64,000 nucleotides of DNA from Telmatospirillum sp. Lineage in GTDB: Bacteria; Pseudomonadota; Alphaproteobacteria; CACIAM-22H2. Of this stretch, positions 1 through 9,292 are shown piece by piece (the stretch's first letter is position 1; every line of letters starts with the position of its first letter). The stretch lies in assembly GCA_020248985.1 (NCBI GenBank), contig JADCGL010000001.1:124001-188000 (forward strand). The letters are read 5' to 3'. The translations under genes were made by a program, and so were the position numbers. The notes under the pieces were generated by a model. The model had not been told where the DNA came from. It saw only the letters and a program-made list of their open reading frames with translations, and did no database searches.

Positions 1-601
1 CGGTCAAGGCGAGCGCAAAATCCATGAAAAGCTGGCCCGTCCCCGTACGCTCCATGAACGAGCCGAACAGCACAAAGATCAAGACGAATGCCGCCGACAC
101 GCCCAAGGTCGAGCCGAAAATTCCTTCGGTCGTGAGGTAGGTCTGGTCGAGAAACGCGTCGACCGAGATGTTCGTGAAGACGAAGCAATAGCCCATGAAC
201 GCCATCGCCGTGATCGGCAAGGCCAAGCCGATCACGCGGCGCGTCGCCTCCATGACGAGCACGATCGCCAGCACGGCCATCGCTTTGTCCGTGCCTGTCG
301 GATCGTCGATATAGGGGATGCGGTTGACGAGGTACCTGTAATTGACCCACAGATAGCCGATGAAGACGATGCTGCCGGCGATGCAAAGCCAGTCAAGCAG
401 GCCCGGCGTTTTTGCGTCGTTCTTGGCGGCCAGCGGATAGAGCAGAAAGACGAGCACCATCGCGAACATCAGGTGCCCGCCGCGGAAGAACAATGCCTCG
501 GGCGGGGCCGCGACGATCACCCACATATGCCACAGCGACATCGCCGCACCGATGGCGCCGACCAGCAGCGCCACCGCGCGCGCATAGCTCATGTTCTGCA
601 T
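1..601 (-). CDS. TRAP transporter permease, 4TM/12TM fusion (TAXI type), partial
   Basis: This is the membrane component of a tripartite ATP-independent periplasmic transporter, the fused small-plus-large permease that works with TAXI-family binding proteins. Only about 200 N-terminal residues lie in the window; the rest is cut by the left edge. The visible part is strongly hydrophobic, with about five membrane segments (near residues 8-30, 42-58, 68-86, 108-130 and 165-190) and a family-like stretch reading MERTGTGQLFMDFALALT at the cut. I chose the ATG at 599-601; a second ATG three codons later is possible. It lies 45 bases downstream of the TAXI binding protein on the same strand, so the two form one transport operon. 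The substrate cannot be read from sequence. Confidence 0.88.
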   Translation of the reverse strand, partial: MQNMSYARAVALLVGAIGAAMSLWHMWVIVAAPPEALFFRGGHLMFAMVLVFLLYPLAAKNDAKTPGLLDWLCIAGSIVFIGYLWVNYRYLVNRIPYIDDPTGTDKAMAVLAIVLVMEATRRVIGLALPITAMAFMGYCFVFTNISVDAFLDQTYLTTEGIFGSTLGVSAAFVLIFVLFGSFMERTGTGQLFMDFALALT

Positions 602-646
602 TGTGTGTTCGCCGACCCCGCCCGTTTGCCGCTACGTTGCCAACGC

Positions 647-1597
647 CTACATGCGCACGCCGGCCTCGCGATAGAAGCGCACCGCACCCGGATGGAAGCG
701 CACGCCGATATCTTCGGCCATCATGGCCGGCGTGACATTTTCCATTGCCTTGTTGACGGCCGAGAGGTCGCGCATGTTGGCCGCGATCGTGCGCAGCATC
801 GTGTAGACGCGCTCTTCGGGCAGTTTGCACGACACGATGAGATGGGCCGCATAGCCGATCTGCGTGGCGGCCTGGGTCTGGCCCGGATAGGTGTTGGCGG
901 GCAAGGTCACGGCCGTGTAGCCCGCATTGATCTTCTTCATCGGCTCGACGGCCTCTTTGAGGTCGATCACGCGGATCTTGCGCGACGTGGCCAGATCCAT
1001 GACCGACGAGGCCGGGATCGTGGTGCCGAGCGTGAAGGCCTGCGCATGGCCGTCTTTCAGCAGCGACACGGCGTCGTTGTAGGACGGCAGGAAGTTGGTG
1101 CGCACGTCGGCATAGCTCAAACCCGCCACGCGCAGGATGTGCTGCGTGATGATTTCGGCCGTGTTGCCGCGCGTCTGCACGGCGATCGCCTTGCCTTTGA
1201 GGTCTTTGAGGCTGTTGATGCCGGAATCCTCGTTGACCACGACCTGGAAATATTGCGGATAGAGCGAAGCGAGCTGGCACACGTTCGTCGTCTTGCGCGG
1301 ATAGGGCTCGGCCCCGTTCACGCCGTCCACGGTCGAAATCGAATTGCCGAAGCCGATCTCGGCCTTGTCCTCGTCGATGCCGCGCACATTGGCAATCCCG
1401 GCGCCCGGCAGCGTCTGGATCGACAGGCCCGGGATCGCATTCTCCCACAGATTCTTGAGCGCACCGCCGAGCGGCACCCACACCCCGCCCTGCGGGCCGG
1501 TCATCAGGCGATAGCTGTTGGCGGTTTGGGCGGAAGCGGCAGTCGCACAGAACAGGACGCCGACACTGACGGCCAGCGGAACCAAGCGGCGGATCAT
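647..1597 (-). CDS. TAXI-family TRAP transporter solute-binding protein
   Basis: Periplasmic binding protein (316 aa) that captures a small organic solute, usually an acid, and passes it to the TRAP permease encoded next. The start at MIRRLVPLAV gives a clean signal peptide of about 24 residues ending in ATAASAQ, and an AGGGAG ribosome site lies just upstream; a longer reading to 1648 would put 17 charged residues ahead of the signal, so I reject it. TAXI features include the N-terminal GPQGGVWVPLGGALKN and a KDLKGKAIAVQTRGNTAE segment. It sits between a sugar-acid dehydratase (upstream) and the permease (downstream), all on the minus strand, which suggests, but does not prove, sugar-acid uptake. 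Confidence 0.9.
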   Translation of the reverse strand: MIRRLVPLAVSVGVLFCATAASAQTANSYRLMTGPQGGVWVPLGGALKNLWENAIPGLSIQTLPGAGIANVRGIDEDKAEIGFGNSISTVDGVNGAEPYPRKTTNVCQLASLYPQYFQVVVNEDSGINSLKDLKGKAIAVQTRGNTAEIITQHILRVAGLSYADVRTNFLPSYNDAVSLLKDGHAQAFTLGTTIPASSVMDLATSRKIRVIDLKEAVEPMKKINAGYTAVTLPANTYPGQTQAATQIGYAAHLIVSCKLPEERVYTMLRTIAANMRDLSAVNKAMENVTPAMMAEDIGVRFHPGAVRFYREAGVRM

Positions 1598-1673
1598 CGC
1601 GTTTCTCCCTTGATCGTTTGTGGCCCTTTTGTCGGGCTCTGCAATCAAGTGAACACGATATCCGCCGGTGCCG

Positions 1674-3404
1674 TCAATGAATCTCCGGATCGGGGATGGG
1701 TGCGGTTCCGCGCAGGAAGTCGAAATCGCAACCTTCGTTGGCTTGGGTCACGTGGCGGTGGTGCATCCAGCCGTAGCCGCGCGGATAATGCTCGGCCGGC
1801 GCTTTCCAGGCCGCTTTGCGCGCCGCCATTTCGGCCGCCGAAATTTCGAGATCGAGCTTGCGCGCGGGAACATCGAGCGAAACGATGTCGCCGTCTTTGA
1901 CGAGCGCCAAAGGCCCGCCCAATGCCGACTCCGGGGCCACATGCAGCACGCAGGCGCCGTAGCTCGTCCCGCTCATGCGCGCGTCGGAGATGCGCACCAT
2001 GTCGCGTACGCCCGCTTCGAGCAGTCTTTTCGGGATCGGCAATTGGCCCCATTCGGGCATGCCGGGCGCGCCCAGCGGCCCCGCACTTTGCAGGATCAGC
2101 ACCGAGTCTTTCGTGGCCCCGAGATTGGGATCGTCGATGCGCGCGGCCATGTCGTTGTAGTCTTTGAACACGATCGCGGGCCCGCGATGTTTGAGCAGAT
2201 GCGGCTCGGCCGCCGGCGGCTTGATGACCGCACCGCTCGGCGCAAGGCTGCCGCGCAGCACGGCAATGCCGCCTTCGGGGGCGGCCGGGTTGGCAAGCGT
2301 GCGGATCACGTCGTCGTTGTAGATCTGTGCCCCTGCGATGTTTTCGCCCAGGGTCTTGCCGTTGGCCGTGATGCAGTCTTTGTGCAGGAATTTTTCGAGC
2401 TGGGCGAGCAAAGCGGGCAGACCGCCCGCATAGTAGAAATCTTCCATCAGATATTTGCCGCTCGGCCGCAGATTGGACAGCACGGGTACCCGCTTGGCGA
2501 GCGCGTCGAACTTGTCGAGATCGAGGGCAGCGCCGATGCGCCCGGCCATCGCGATCAGATGGATGATCGAGTTCGTGGAACCGGCAAGGGCGGTCACGGT
2601 CATCACGGCGTTTTCGAACGCTGCCGTCGTCATGATGTCGCTGGGCTTGAGGTCTTCCCACACCATCTCGACGATACGGCGCCCGCACGCGGCCGACATG
2701 CGCGGATGGTTGGAATCCGCCGCCGGGATCGAGCCTGCCCCGGGAAGCGTCATACCGAGCGCTTCGGCGGCCGACGCCATGGTCGAGGCCGTCCCCATCG
2801 TCATGCAGGTGCCGAACGAGCGCGCAATGCCGTCTTCGATTTCGACCCAGGCTTTGTCGTCGATATTGCCCGCGCGCTTCTCGGCCCAGTATTTCCACAC
2901 GTCCGAGCCGGACCCGAGCGTCTTGCCGTGCCAGTTGCCGCGCAGCATCGGCCCCGCCGGCAGGAAGATCGCGGGCAGATTCATGGAAGCCGCACCCATC
3001 AGCATCGCGGGCACGGTTTTGTCGCACCCGCCCATCAGCACCACGCCGTCGACCGGATTGGCGCGCAGCAATTCCTCCACGTCCATGGACAGGAGATTGC
3101 GGTAAAGCATGGTCGTGGGCTTCATGAACGGCTCGCCCAGCGACATGGCCGGCATTTCCAACGGGAAGCCGCCGGCCTGGAAGATGCCGCGCTTCACGTC
3201 GTCGACGCGGGATTTGAAATGGTGGTGGCAGGGATTGGCGTCGCTGAACGTGTTCAGGATCGCGATGACCGGTTTGCCGGCATAGTCTTCGGCCGCGAAG
3301 CCCATCTGCTTGGTGCGCGAGCGGTGCCCGAAGCTGCGCATATCCTGCGCGCCGTACCAACGATGCGAACGCAGTTCTTCCGGCTTTTTCTTGTTGACGG
3401 CCAT
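1674..3404 (-). CDS. IlvD/Edd family dehydratase, L-arabinonate dehydratase type
   Basis: Iron-sulfur dehydratase of 576 aa that removes water from a sugar acid to give a 2-keto-3-deoxy acid. The three cluster cysteines are visible: C59 in DANPCHHH, C127 in GGCDKTVP and C200 in [10 protein letters not shown]129 next to C127 is the position that is carbamylated in the pentonate/hexonate branch, and a [11 protein letters not shown] motif lies near residue 473-483. As I recall, the numbering agrees with Rhizobium L-arabinonate dehydratase, so this branch fits better than dihydroxyacid dehydratase of valine synthesis. The exact substrate (arabinonate, galactonate, xylonate) is uncertain. It leads the operon with the TAXI-TRAP transporter; start ATG at 3404. 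Confidence 0.88.
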   Translation of the reverse strand: MAVNKKKPEELRSHRWYGAQDMRSFGHRSRTKQMGFAAEDYAGKPVIAILNTFSDANPCHHHFKSRVDDVKRGIFQAGGFPLEMPAMSLGEPFMKPTTMLYRNLLSMDVEELLRANPVDGVVLMGGCDKTVPAMLMGAASMNLPAIFLPAGPMLRGNWHGKTLGSGSDVWKYWAEKRAGNIDDKAWVEIEDGIARSFGTCMTMGTASTMASAAEALGMTLPGAGSIPAADSNHPRMSAACGRRIVEMVWEDLKPSDIMTTAAFENAVMTVTALAGSTNSIIHLIAMAGRIGAALDLDKFDALAKRVPVLSNLRPSGKYLMEDFYYAGGLPALLAQLEKFLHKDCITANGKTLGENIAGAQIYNDDVIRTLANPAAPEGGIAVLRGSLAPSGAVIKPPAAEPHLLKHRGPAIVFKDYNDMAARIDDPNLGATKDSVLILQSAGPLGAPGMPEWGQLPIPKRLLEAGVRDMVRISDARMSGTSYGACVLHVAPESALGGPLALVKDGDIVSLDVPARKLDLEISAAEMAARKAAWKAPAEHYPRGYGWMHHRHVTQANEGCDFDFLRGTAPIPDPEIH

Positions 3405-3484
3405 CTTGTTTCTCCCAACCTTCTTTGAGAAGCAGCATGCGACGCCCCCTCCCGCCGCGTCAATCGATCCGGTAGAAAGAAGCC

Positions 3485-4717
3485 ATGAAAAATCTGCGAA
3501 TCGACTCCGAACGCCTTTGGCAAAGCCTGATGGAGATGGCGCGCATCGGCGCAACACCCAAAGGCGGCGTGTGCCGCTTGGCCTTGACCGATCTCGACCG
3601 GCAGGGGCGCGATCTTTTCGCGCAATGGGCGAAGTCCGTCGGCTGCACGGTCGAGATCGACCGCGTGGGCAACATGTTCGCGCGCCGGCCCGGCAAACGC
3701 GCCGATCTGCCGGCCGTGATGACCGGCAGCCATCTCGACACGCAGCCCACCGGCGGGCGTTTCGACGGCGTGTACGGCGTGCTCGCCGGCCTCGAAGTGC
3801 TGCGCACGCTGGCGGATGCGAAGATCGAAACCGACCGCGCCATCGAAGTGGCCGTGTGGACCAACGAGGAAGGCTCGCGCTTTTCGCCGGCGATGATGGG
3901 CTCGGGCGTCTATGCAGGCGTGTTCGCGCAAGACGAGGTCGATGCCAAGCAGGATATCGACGGCGTTTCGTTCGCCCAAGCGCTCGACCGCATCGGCTAT
4001 CGCGGGGCTGCACCCGCCGGCGGCCGCGCCACGGCCGCGTACTTCGAGGCGCATATCGAACAAGGGCCCATTCTCGAGGCCGAGAAGAAGACCATCGGGA
4101 TTGTCACGGGTGCGCAAGGCCAGCGCTGGTACGAGGTCACGGTCGTGGGCCAGGAAGCGCATGCGGGCCCCACGCCGATGCGCCGACGCAAGGATGCGCT
4201 GGTGGGGGCCGCGCGCATGATCGAGGCAGTCAACGCGATCGGCCTCGAATTCCAGCCTTATGCGTGCGCGACCGTCGGCTTCATCCAATCTTCGCCCAAC
4301 AGCCGCAACACGATTCCCGGCCGCGTGTTTTTCACGATCGATTTCCGCCATCCGGACGATGCGCGCCTATCCGGTATGGATGCGGCCCTCAAAGAGCGCT
4401 GTGCGGCGATTGCGGCGGCATCCGGGCTCGAGCTCGAGATCAAGGATTTCTGGTATTTCCCGCCCACGCCGTTCGCACCGACCTTGGTCGATGCGGTGCG
4501 GCAAGGGGCGGCGATGTTCGATTATCCGGCAATGGAGATCATTTCAGGTGCGGGCCACGATGCGGTCTATATGGCGCGCGTGGCACCGACCGCGATGATC
4601 TTCGTGCCGTGCGTCGACGGCATCAGCCACAACGAAGTCGAGGACGCGAAGCCCGACGATTTGGCGGCGGGCTGCAATGTGCTGCTGCACGCGATCCTCG
4701 ACGCGGCGAAGGCTTGA
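3485..4717 (+). CDS. Zn-dependent M20 hydrolase of the hydantoinase/carbamoylase family
   Basis: Binuclear-metal amidohydrolase (410 aa) of the group that includes N-carbamoyl-L-amino acid hydrolase, allantoate amidohydrolase and beta-ureidopropionase; it cleaves a carbamoyl or ureido group in the cytoplasm. Metal ligands can be placed: H83 and D94 in [18 protein letters not shown], the acidic pair in WTNEEGSRF (E128/E129), H190 in HIEQGP and a C-terminal histidine in DGISHNEVE. Length is normal for the family. It is divergent from the dehydratase operon with an 80-bp gap. A Liv-type importer is encoded further downstream on the opposite strand, so a link to ureido-compound use is only an inference. 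Confidence 0.88.
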   Translation: MKNLRIDSERLWQSLMEMARIGATPKGGVCRLALTDLDRQGRDLFAQWAKSVGCTVEIDRVGNMFARRPGKRADLPAVMTGSHLDTQPTGGRFDGVYGVLAGLEVLRTLADAKIETDRAIEVAVWTNEEGSRFSPAMMGSGVYAGVFAQDEVDAKQDIDGVSFAQALDRIGYRGAAPAGGRATAAYFEAHIEQGPILEAEKKTIGIVTGAQGQRWYEVTVVGQEAHAGPTPMRRRKDALVGAARMIEAVNAIGLEFQPYACATVGFIQSSPNSRNTIPGRVFFTIDFRHPDDARLSGMDAALKERCAAIAAASGLELEIKDFWYFPPTPFAPTLVDAVRQGAAMFDYPAMEIISGAGHDAVYMARVAPTAMIFVPCVDGISHNEVEDAKPDDLAAGCNVLLHAILDAAKA

Positions 4718-5983
4718 TTGTCGGCCGACGCCTACAGCCTGCTGCGCGAGGGCGAGGCGTGCGTGAAGCGGCGCGACTTTGCGGCTGCGCGCGCGATCCT
4801 CGCACACGCCGCCGACCTCGCGCCGACGATAGCGCCCATCCATTCGCTGCTCGGCCGCGCGCTGCACGGGCTCGGCGATGCGGCGGCCGCCGCCGCTTCC
4901 TATCGGCGTGCCCTTGAGCTGAGTCCGCGCGCGGGCGACGTCGAACGGCGCCTGGGCAATGCGCTGCTCGATCTCGAACGCCCGGCCGAAGCCGTTGAAG
5001 CGTTTGTGCGCGCGACCGAACTGGGCCCGCGCGATAGCGGGGCGTGGTACGGGCTTGGGACCGCGCGCGCCGAATGCGACGACGTGGCGGGTGCCGCCGA
5101 TGCATTCAAGCGCTGGGGCGCCTTGCCGACCCCGCCGGGCCTCGATCCGCATCTGCATTTTTCGGCGATCGCGGGCCAGATCCGGCTCGACGATGCGTTC
5201 TTCGCGAGCCTGTCGGCGGCTGCAGGTTCGGCCCCTGAAGGCGAGTATGCGAGCGGTGATGCGCCGATCTTTTTTGCCGCTGCCGATGCGGGCTATGCCG
5301 AGCGCTTTGTCGATTTGCTCGCAGGCAATCTCGCCGCCCAAGCGCCGGGCATTGGCTTGCATCTGCATATCGTGAATTCGACGCCCGAATCCGAAGCGCG
5401 CCTTGCGCGCGTGCGCGATCTCACGCAAGGCCATCTCGATCTTGCGATCACGCGCGAGACGACGGATTTGACGCGCTTCGCGCCCGAAGGCGGCGATCCG
5501 TTCTACGCCGCGAAGACCTATTATTCCTGCGCGCGCTTTCTGGTGCTGCCGCATCTGATGCGCCGCTACCGGCGGCCCATTCTGGTCTGCGACATCGATC
5601 TGGCGCCCACGCGCGATCCGCGCGCCTGGCTCGACGATCTTGCCTCGGTCGACGCCGGGGCCAACGTCAAAATCCGCTACGATTTTGCGAACCGCTTGTT
5701 GGCGACCCTGGTTTATTTCGGCGATACGGCGGCGTCTTTGCATTATGCCGATCTGGTGGCGGGCTATTGCCGCCATTTCCTAGGAAGCCGCCGTGCGACC
5801 TGGACCATCGACCAGGTGGCCTTGCATGCGGCGTGGCTGCATATGCGCCGCAACGGCGTTTGGAAAAGCTTCCGCGAATTTTCGCCGGACACGATGAACT
5901 GGATGGACGATGCGTTTTCGCCCGAAGAGGCGGCCAAGCGCTTTTTGTTCGTATCGCTCTATTCGAGCGTGCCGAAGGTCTGA
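4718..5983 (+). CDS. TPR-repeat protein with C-terminal glycosyltransferase-like region
   Basis: Protein of 421 aa whose TTG start directly abuts the TGA stop of the hydrolase gene, pointing to coupled translation. Residues about 1-130 form three to four tetratricopeptide repeats (for example SLLGRALHGLGDAAAAAASY and YGLGTARAECDDVAGAADAF). The C-terminal 250 residues resemble the fold of retaining nucleotide-sugar transferases: a stretch ending YSCARFLVLPHLM followed by ILVCDIDLAPTRDP near residue 290, which looks like a DxD metal-binding site, and later WTIDQVALHAAW. I infer a sugar transferase with a protein-binding front end; acceptor and donor are unknown. No signal peptide. Confidence 0.7.
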   Translation: MSADAYSLLREGEACVKRRDFAAARAILAHAADLAPTIAPIHSLLGRALHGLGDAAAAAASYRRALELSPRAGDVERRLGNALLDLERPAEAVEAFVRATELGPRDSGAWYGLGTARAECDDVAGAADAFKRWGALPTPPGLDPHLHFSAIAGQIRLDDAFFASLSAAAGSAPEGEYASGDAPIFFAAADAGYAERFVDLLAGNLAAQAPGIGLHLHIVNSTPESEARLARVRDLTQGHLDLAITRETTDLTRFAPEGGDPFYAAKTYYSCARFLVLPHLMRRYRRPILVCDIDLAPTRDPRAWLDDLASVDAGANVKIRYDFANRLLATLVYFGDTAASLHYADLVAGYCRHFLGSRRATWTIDQVALHAAWLHMRRNGVWKSFREFSPDTMNWMDDAFSPEEAAKRFLFVSLYSSVPKV

Positions 5984-5987
5984 ACGC

Positions 5988-6695
5988 CTACAAGCCGAGA
6001 TAGGCTTGGCGTACGCGGTCGTCGGCGAGGAGTTCCGCCCCCGTCCCTTCGAGCACGATGCGGCCGTTTTCGAGCACATAGGCGCGGTCGGCGAGTTTGA
6101 GCGAGACCGCGACATTCTGCTCGACGAGCACGACCGTGAGTCCATCGCTTGCAAGTTGCCGAATCGTACGCAGCATTTCGCCGACGACGGCAGGGGCGAG
6201 GCCCAGCGACGGTTCGTCGAACATCACAAGGCTCGGCTCGCCCATCAGGCAGCGGCCGATGGCGAGCATCTGCTGTTCGCCGCCGGACAGCGTCCCCGCT
6301 GCTTGGCGGCTGCGCTGGGCGAGCTTCGGGAACAGCGCCAGCACGCGTTCGAGATTCGTGTGACGCTTGGACTTGGCGCGCTTCAGCATCGCGCCCGTTT
6401 CGAGATTTTCGCGCACCGTGAGCGTGGGGAAAATCTGGCGACCCTCGGCGACCTGGCCGATTCCGAGTTCGCAGACCTTGTGGCTGGGCCAGCCCGCAAT
6501 GTCCTGCCCGTGCCACAGAATGCGCCCGCGCGCGGGCTTGTGGGTGCCCGCGATCGTGCGGATCAGCGAGGTTTTGCCGGCCCCGTTGGCACCCACGATC
6601 GCGACCACGCTGTGCGCGTCCACGCCGAGCGACACTTGGTCGAGCGCTTGCGCATCGCCGTGGAACAGATCGAGCGTTTCGACCTTGAGCATCAT
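5988..6695 (-). CDS. livF: Liv-type ABC transporter ATP-binding protein (LivF)
   Basis: Second ATPase of a branched-chain-amino-acid-type importer, 235 aa. Walker A GANGAGKTS near residue 36, signature LSGGEQQMLAIGR, Walker B VMFDEPSLGLAP and a final switch histidine region are all intact; the overall pattern (AEGRQIFPTLTVRENL) is typical of LivF. It is the last gene of a five-gene operon on the minus strand and its ATG overlaps the stop of livG as ATGA. The Liv family also carries amides, urea and aromatic compounds, so the solute is open. Nothing in the sequence suggests loss of function. Confidence 0.93.
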   Translation of the reverse strand: MMLKVETLDLFHGDAQALDQVSLGVDAHSVVAIVGANGAGKTSLIRTIAGTHKPARGRILWHGQDIAGWPSHKVCELGIGQVAEGRQIFPTLTVRENLETGAMLKRAKSKRHTNLERVLALFPKLAQRSRQAAGTLSGGEQQMLAIGRCLMGEPSLVMFDEPSLGLAPAVVGEMLRTIRQLASDGLTVVLVEQNVAVSLKLADRAYVLENGRIVLEGTGAELLADDRVRQAYLGL

Positions 6696-7420
6696 TCGAG
6701 CGCTTCGGCCCCCAGATAACATTCGAGCACGAGCGGATCGCGCACGACGGTAGCAGGCTCGCCCTCGGCGATCGCAGCGCCGTGATGGAGCACCAAGATG
6801 CGCTCGGCGAGCGCCATCACCGCGCGCATCACATGCTCGATCAGCAGCACGGTGAGGCCGCTTTCGGCCGCCAGCGCCTTCAAGATCGAAACGATGCGGT
6901 CGGTTTCGGTGGGGCGCAGGCCCGCCATCACCTCGTCGAGCAGCAGGAGCTTCGGTTCCGTTGCGAGGGCCCGTGCCATTTCGAGACGCTTGCGGTCGGG
7001 CAAAGTGAGGCTTGCCGCGAGTTGGCGGCGCTTGTCCCACAGATCGAGGCGGCGCAGCGTTTCGCCCGCCGCTTGTTCGGCGTCGAGCGGATCGCGATGG
7101 CGAAGCAGGGCGCCGATCTTCGCGTTTTCGAGCACGCTCAAACCCGGAAATGGCCGCACGATCTGGAAGGTGCGCGCAATGCCGGCCTGGCAGATTTTTT
7201 CGGGCGCGAGCCCCGCGATCGGCTTGCCTTCGAAAGCGATGCTGCCGGCATCGGGCGCATAGACGCCCGCGAGCAGATTGAACAAGGTCGTTTTGCCCGC
7301 CCCGTTGGGGCCGATGATCGCGTAGATGGCCCCCTTGTCGAGGCCGAACGAAACGTCGTCGACGGCCGTGAGGCCGCGAAAACGTTTTGTGACGTGTGCG
7401 ACTTCGAGAAAACGGCTCAC
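6692..7420 (-). CDS. livG: Liv-type ABC transporter ATP-binding protein (LivG)
   Basis: First ATPase of the importer, 242 aa, starting at GTG that overlaps the livM stop as GTGA. Walker A GPNGAGKTT lies near residue 37 and Walker B is LLLLDEVMAGL. The ABC signature is unusual: where LSYGQQR or LSGGQ is expected it reads LTLPDRKRLEMARAL. I have seen this form in a subset of Liv ATPases, so it is probably a subfamily trait and not decay. It pairs with LivF to power LivHM. Confidence 0.92.
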   Translation of the reverse strand: MSRFLEVAHVTKRFRGLTAVDDVSFGLDKGAIYAIIGPNGAGKTTLFNLLAGVYAPDAGSIAFEGKPIAGLAPEKICQAGIARTFQIVRPFPGLSVLENAKIGALLRHRDPLDAEQAAGETLRRLDLWDKRRQLAASLTLPDRKRLEMARALATEPKLLLLDEVMAGLRPTETDRIVSILKALAAESGLTVLLIEHVMRAVMALAERILVLHHGAAIAEGEPATVVRDPLVLECYLGAEALE

Positions 7421-8409
7421 GGCGTTTCGAGCCCGAGTTTGCGGCGCAGCCACGGCCATACGCCCGAGGGGGCGACCCACACGATCGCCATCAAAGCGAG
7501 GCCGTAGAACACGGCCTTGGTGCCGGGCGCGCTCAAGCCCGCTTCTTCGGTGGCGGCGATGAGGCCTTCGCCGAGCGGGGTGAGGATGAAGGCGCCCAAG
7601 ATCGGCCCGAACAACGTGCCGAGCCCGCCGACGATGGGGGCCAGGATCATTTCGATCGAGCGCGACATGTCGAAGATCTGGGCCGGAAAAAGATTGTTGT
7701 AGTAGAAGGCGTAGAACGTGCCGCCGATTGCCGCCATCGCGGACGAGATCAGCACCGCCTGCATCTTGACGGCGAAGGCGTCGATGCCGAGTGCGCGTGC
7801 CGCCGCTTCGTCCTCGCGCACGGCGAGCCAGTAATGCCCGAGGCGCGACGCGCGCAAGGCCGCGCACAGCCACAAGGCGCCCAGCATCAGCGCCAGCGCA
7901 AGATAGTAGAACAGCAGCGGCCCGCCGCGCAGATTCCACCATTGCCCGGCCTGTTCCGCGCGCACGGGCAAGAAGAGCCCGCCCGCCCGGCCCGTCCAAT
8001 CCATATGGTCGAAGGCGATGCGCGTGAATTCGGCGAACGCGATCGTGAGCAGGGCGAAATAGACGCCCGCAATGCCGAAGCGGAAGCCGAGCCAGCCGAT
8101 CGCCGCACCGAACGCCATCGCGATTGCCATGCCGGCAAACATGCCCGCCCACGGGCCGATGCCGAACTTGGTCCACAAGGCCGCCGCGATGTAGGCACCC
8201 AAGCCCACATAGAGCGAATGGCCGAGCGACAATTGGCCCGCGAAGCCCATCATGATGTTCCAGGCTTGGCCCAGATAGGCGAAGTAGAAAATCAAGATCA
8301 GCACCGATACGAGATAGCGGTCGGCGGCGAGCGGTGCGGCGGCGAGGCCCAACACGAACAACGTCAGCAGCAGTTTCGCGCGGCCGTTGAGGGCGGCAAA
8401 AACGCTCAT
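7417..8409 (-). CDS. livM: Liv-type ABC transporter permease (LivM)
   Basis: Inner-membrane permease of 330 aa with eight to ten hydrophobic segments and the family hallmark GFAGQLSLGHSLYVGLGAY near residues 55-75. The loop carrying REDEAAARALGIDAFAVK is the conserved coupling region that contacts the ATPase. The ATG overlaps the livH stop (ATGA) and its own stop overlaps the livG start, so the four transport genes are translationally coupled. Start chosen at MSVFAALNG; longer readings run into livH. Confidence 0.93.
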   Translation of the reverse strand: MSVFAALNGRAKLLLTLFVLGLAAAPLAADRYLVSVLILIFYFAYLGQAWNIMMGFAGQLSLGHSLYVGLGAYIAAALWTKFGIGPWAGMFAGMAIAMAFGAAIGWLGFRFGIAGVYFALLTIAFAEFTRIAFDHMDWTGRAGGLFLPVRAEQAGQWWNLRGGPLLFYYLALALMLGALWLCAALRASRLGHYWLAVREDEAAARALGIDAFAVKMQAVLISSAMAAIGGTFYAFYYNNLFPAQIFDMSRSIEMILAPIVGGLGTLFGPILGAFILTPLGEGLIAATEEAGLSAPGTKAVFYGLALMAIVWVAPSGVWPWLRRKLGLETP

Positions 8410-9275
8410 TGCTTGCGGCCCAGCAGGCCCTGCGGGCGAAGTGCGAGGATCGCGATCAGGATCGCGAAGCTGAACATGCTCTTGGCCGAGGGCGCGACGA
8501 GGAACGAGGCGAACGCCTCCGACACGCCGATCAAGATGCCGCCCACCAACGCCCCCGCCATCGAGCCCATGCCGCCGACGATCACGATCGTGAAGGCGAG
8601 CAGCGTGAAAGCGGGGGCGAGCATCGGCGTTGCGTCGGCCAGCACCACCATCAAGGCGCCGGCGGCCCCCACGCACGCCATGCCGAGGCCGAAGGTGAGC
8701 GCGTAGAGATGTTTGACGTCGAGCCCGACGATCGCGGCCCCGAGCAGATTGTCGGCGCAGGCCCGGATTGCCATGCCCGTGCGGCTCCAGCGGAAGAACG
8801 CGAACAGGAGTGCTGCCACGACCAACGCGGCGGCGGCCGCGTAGACGCGCACCTTGTCGATCAGCACGTTCGCCACTTCGTAGCTGTCGAAGCCGTAGGG
8901 CAGATTGGCGTGCCTTGTGTCGGGCCCGAACAGCATCAGGAGCCCGTTCACGAGCACGATCGCAAGGCCCACCAGCAGGATGAACTGCTCGTGCTCGGGC
9001 CGGCCGACGAACGGATTGATGAGATGGCGCTGCAAGAGATAGCCGAGCCCGAAAAACCCGAGCCCGATCGGCAGCATCGCCAGGATCGGATCGAGGCCGA
9101 ACATGGCGAACCCGAGAAACGCCAGATACATCGCCACGACGGCGAACTCGCCGTGTGCGAAATTGACCACGCGCACGACGCCGAAGATCACGGACAGGCC
9201 GAGCGCCATCAGCCCGTACACCAGCCCCGTCAGAACGCCCTGGACCGCAACCGTGACGTAGAAGTCGAACGGCAT
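8406..9275 (-). CDS. livH: Liv-type ABC transporter permease (LivH)
   Basis: Inner-membrane permease of 289 aa. The N-terminal stretch GLVYGLMALGLSVIFGVVRV followed by VNFAHGEFAVVAMY is diagnostic of LivH, and the cytoplasmic coupling sequence AIRACADNLLGAAIVGLD is near residue 175. About eight membrane segments. The ATG at 9275 lies 17 bases after the end of the binding-protein gene. Works with LivM as the translocation pore. Confidence 0.93.
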   Translation of the reverse strand: MPFDFYVTVAVQGVLTGLVYGLMALGLSVIFGVVRVVNFAHGEFAVVAMYLAFLGFAMFGLDPILAMLPIGLGFFGLGYLLQRHLINPFVGRPEHEQFILLVGLAIVLVNGLLMLFGPDTRHANLPYGFDSYEVANVLIDKVRVYAAAAALVVAALLFAFFRWSRTGMAIRACADNLLGAAIVGLDVKHLYALTFGLGMACVGAAGALMVVLADATPMLAPAFTLLAFTIVIVGGMGSMAGALVGGILIGVSEAFASFLVAPSAKSMFSFAILIAILALRPQGLLGRKQ

Positions 9276-9292
9276 CGCCGCGTGTCGATTCT

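Noticed and set aside
473-1900. A 475-codon plus-strand frame over the TRAP and TAXI genes
   Set aside because: Overlaps two well-identified genes on the other strand and has shadow composition.
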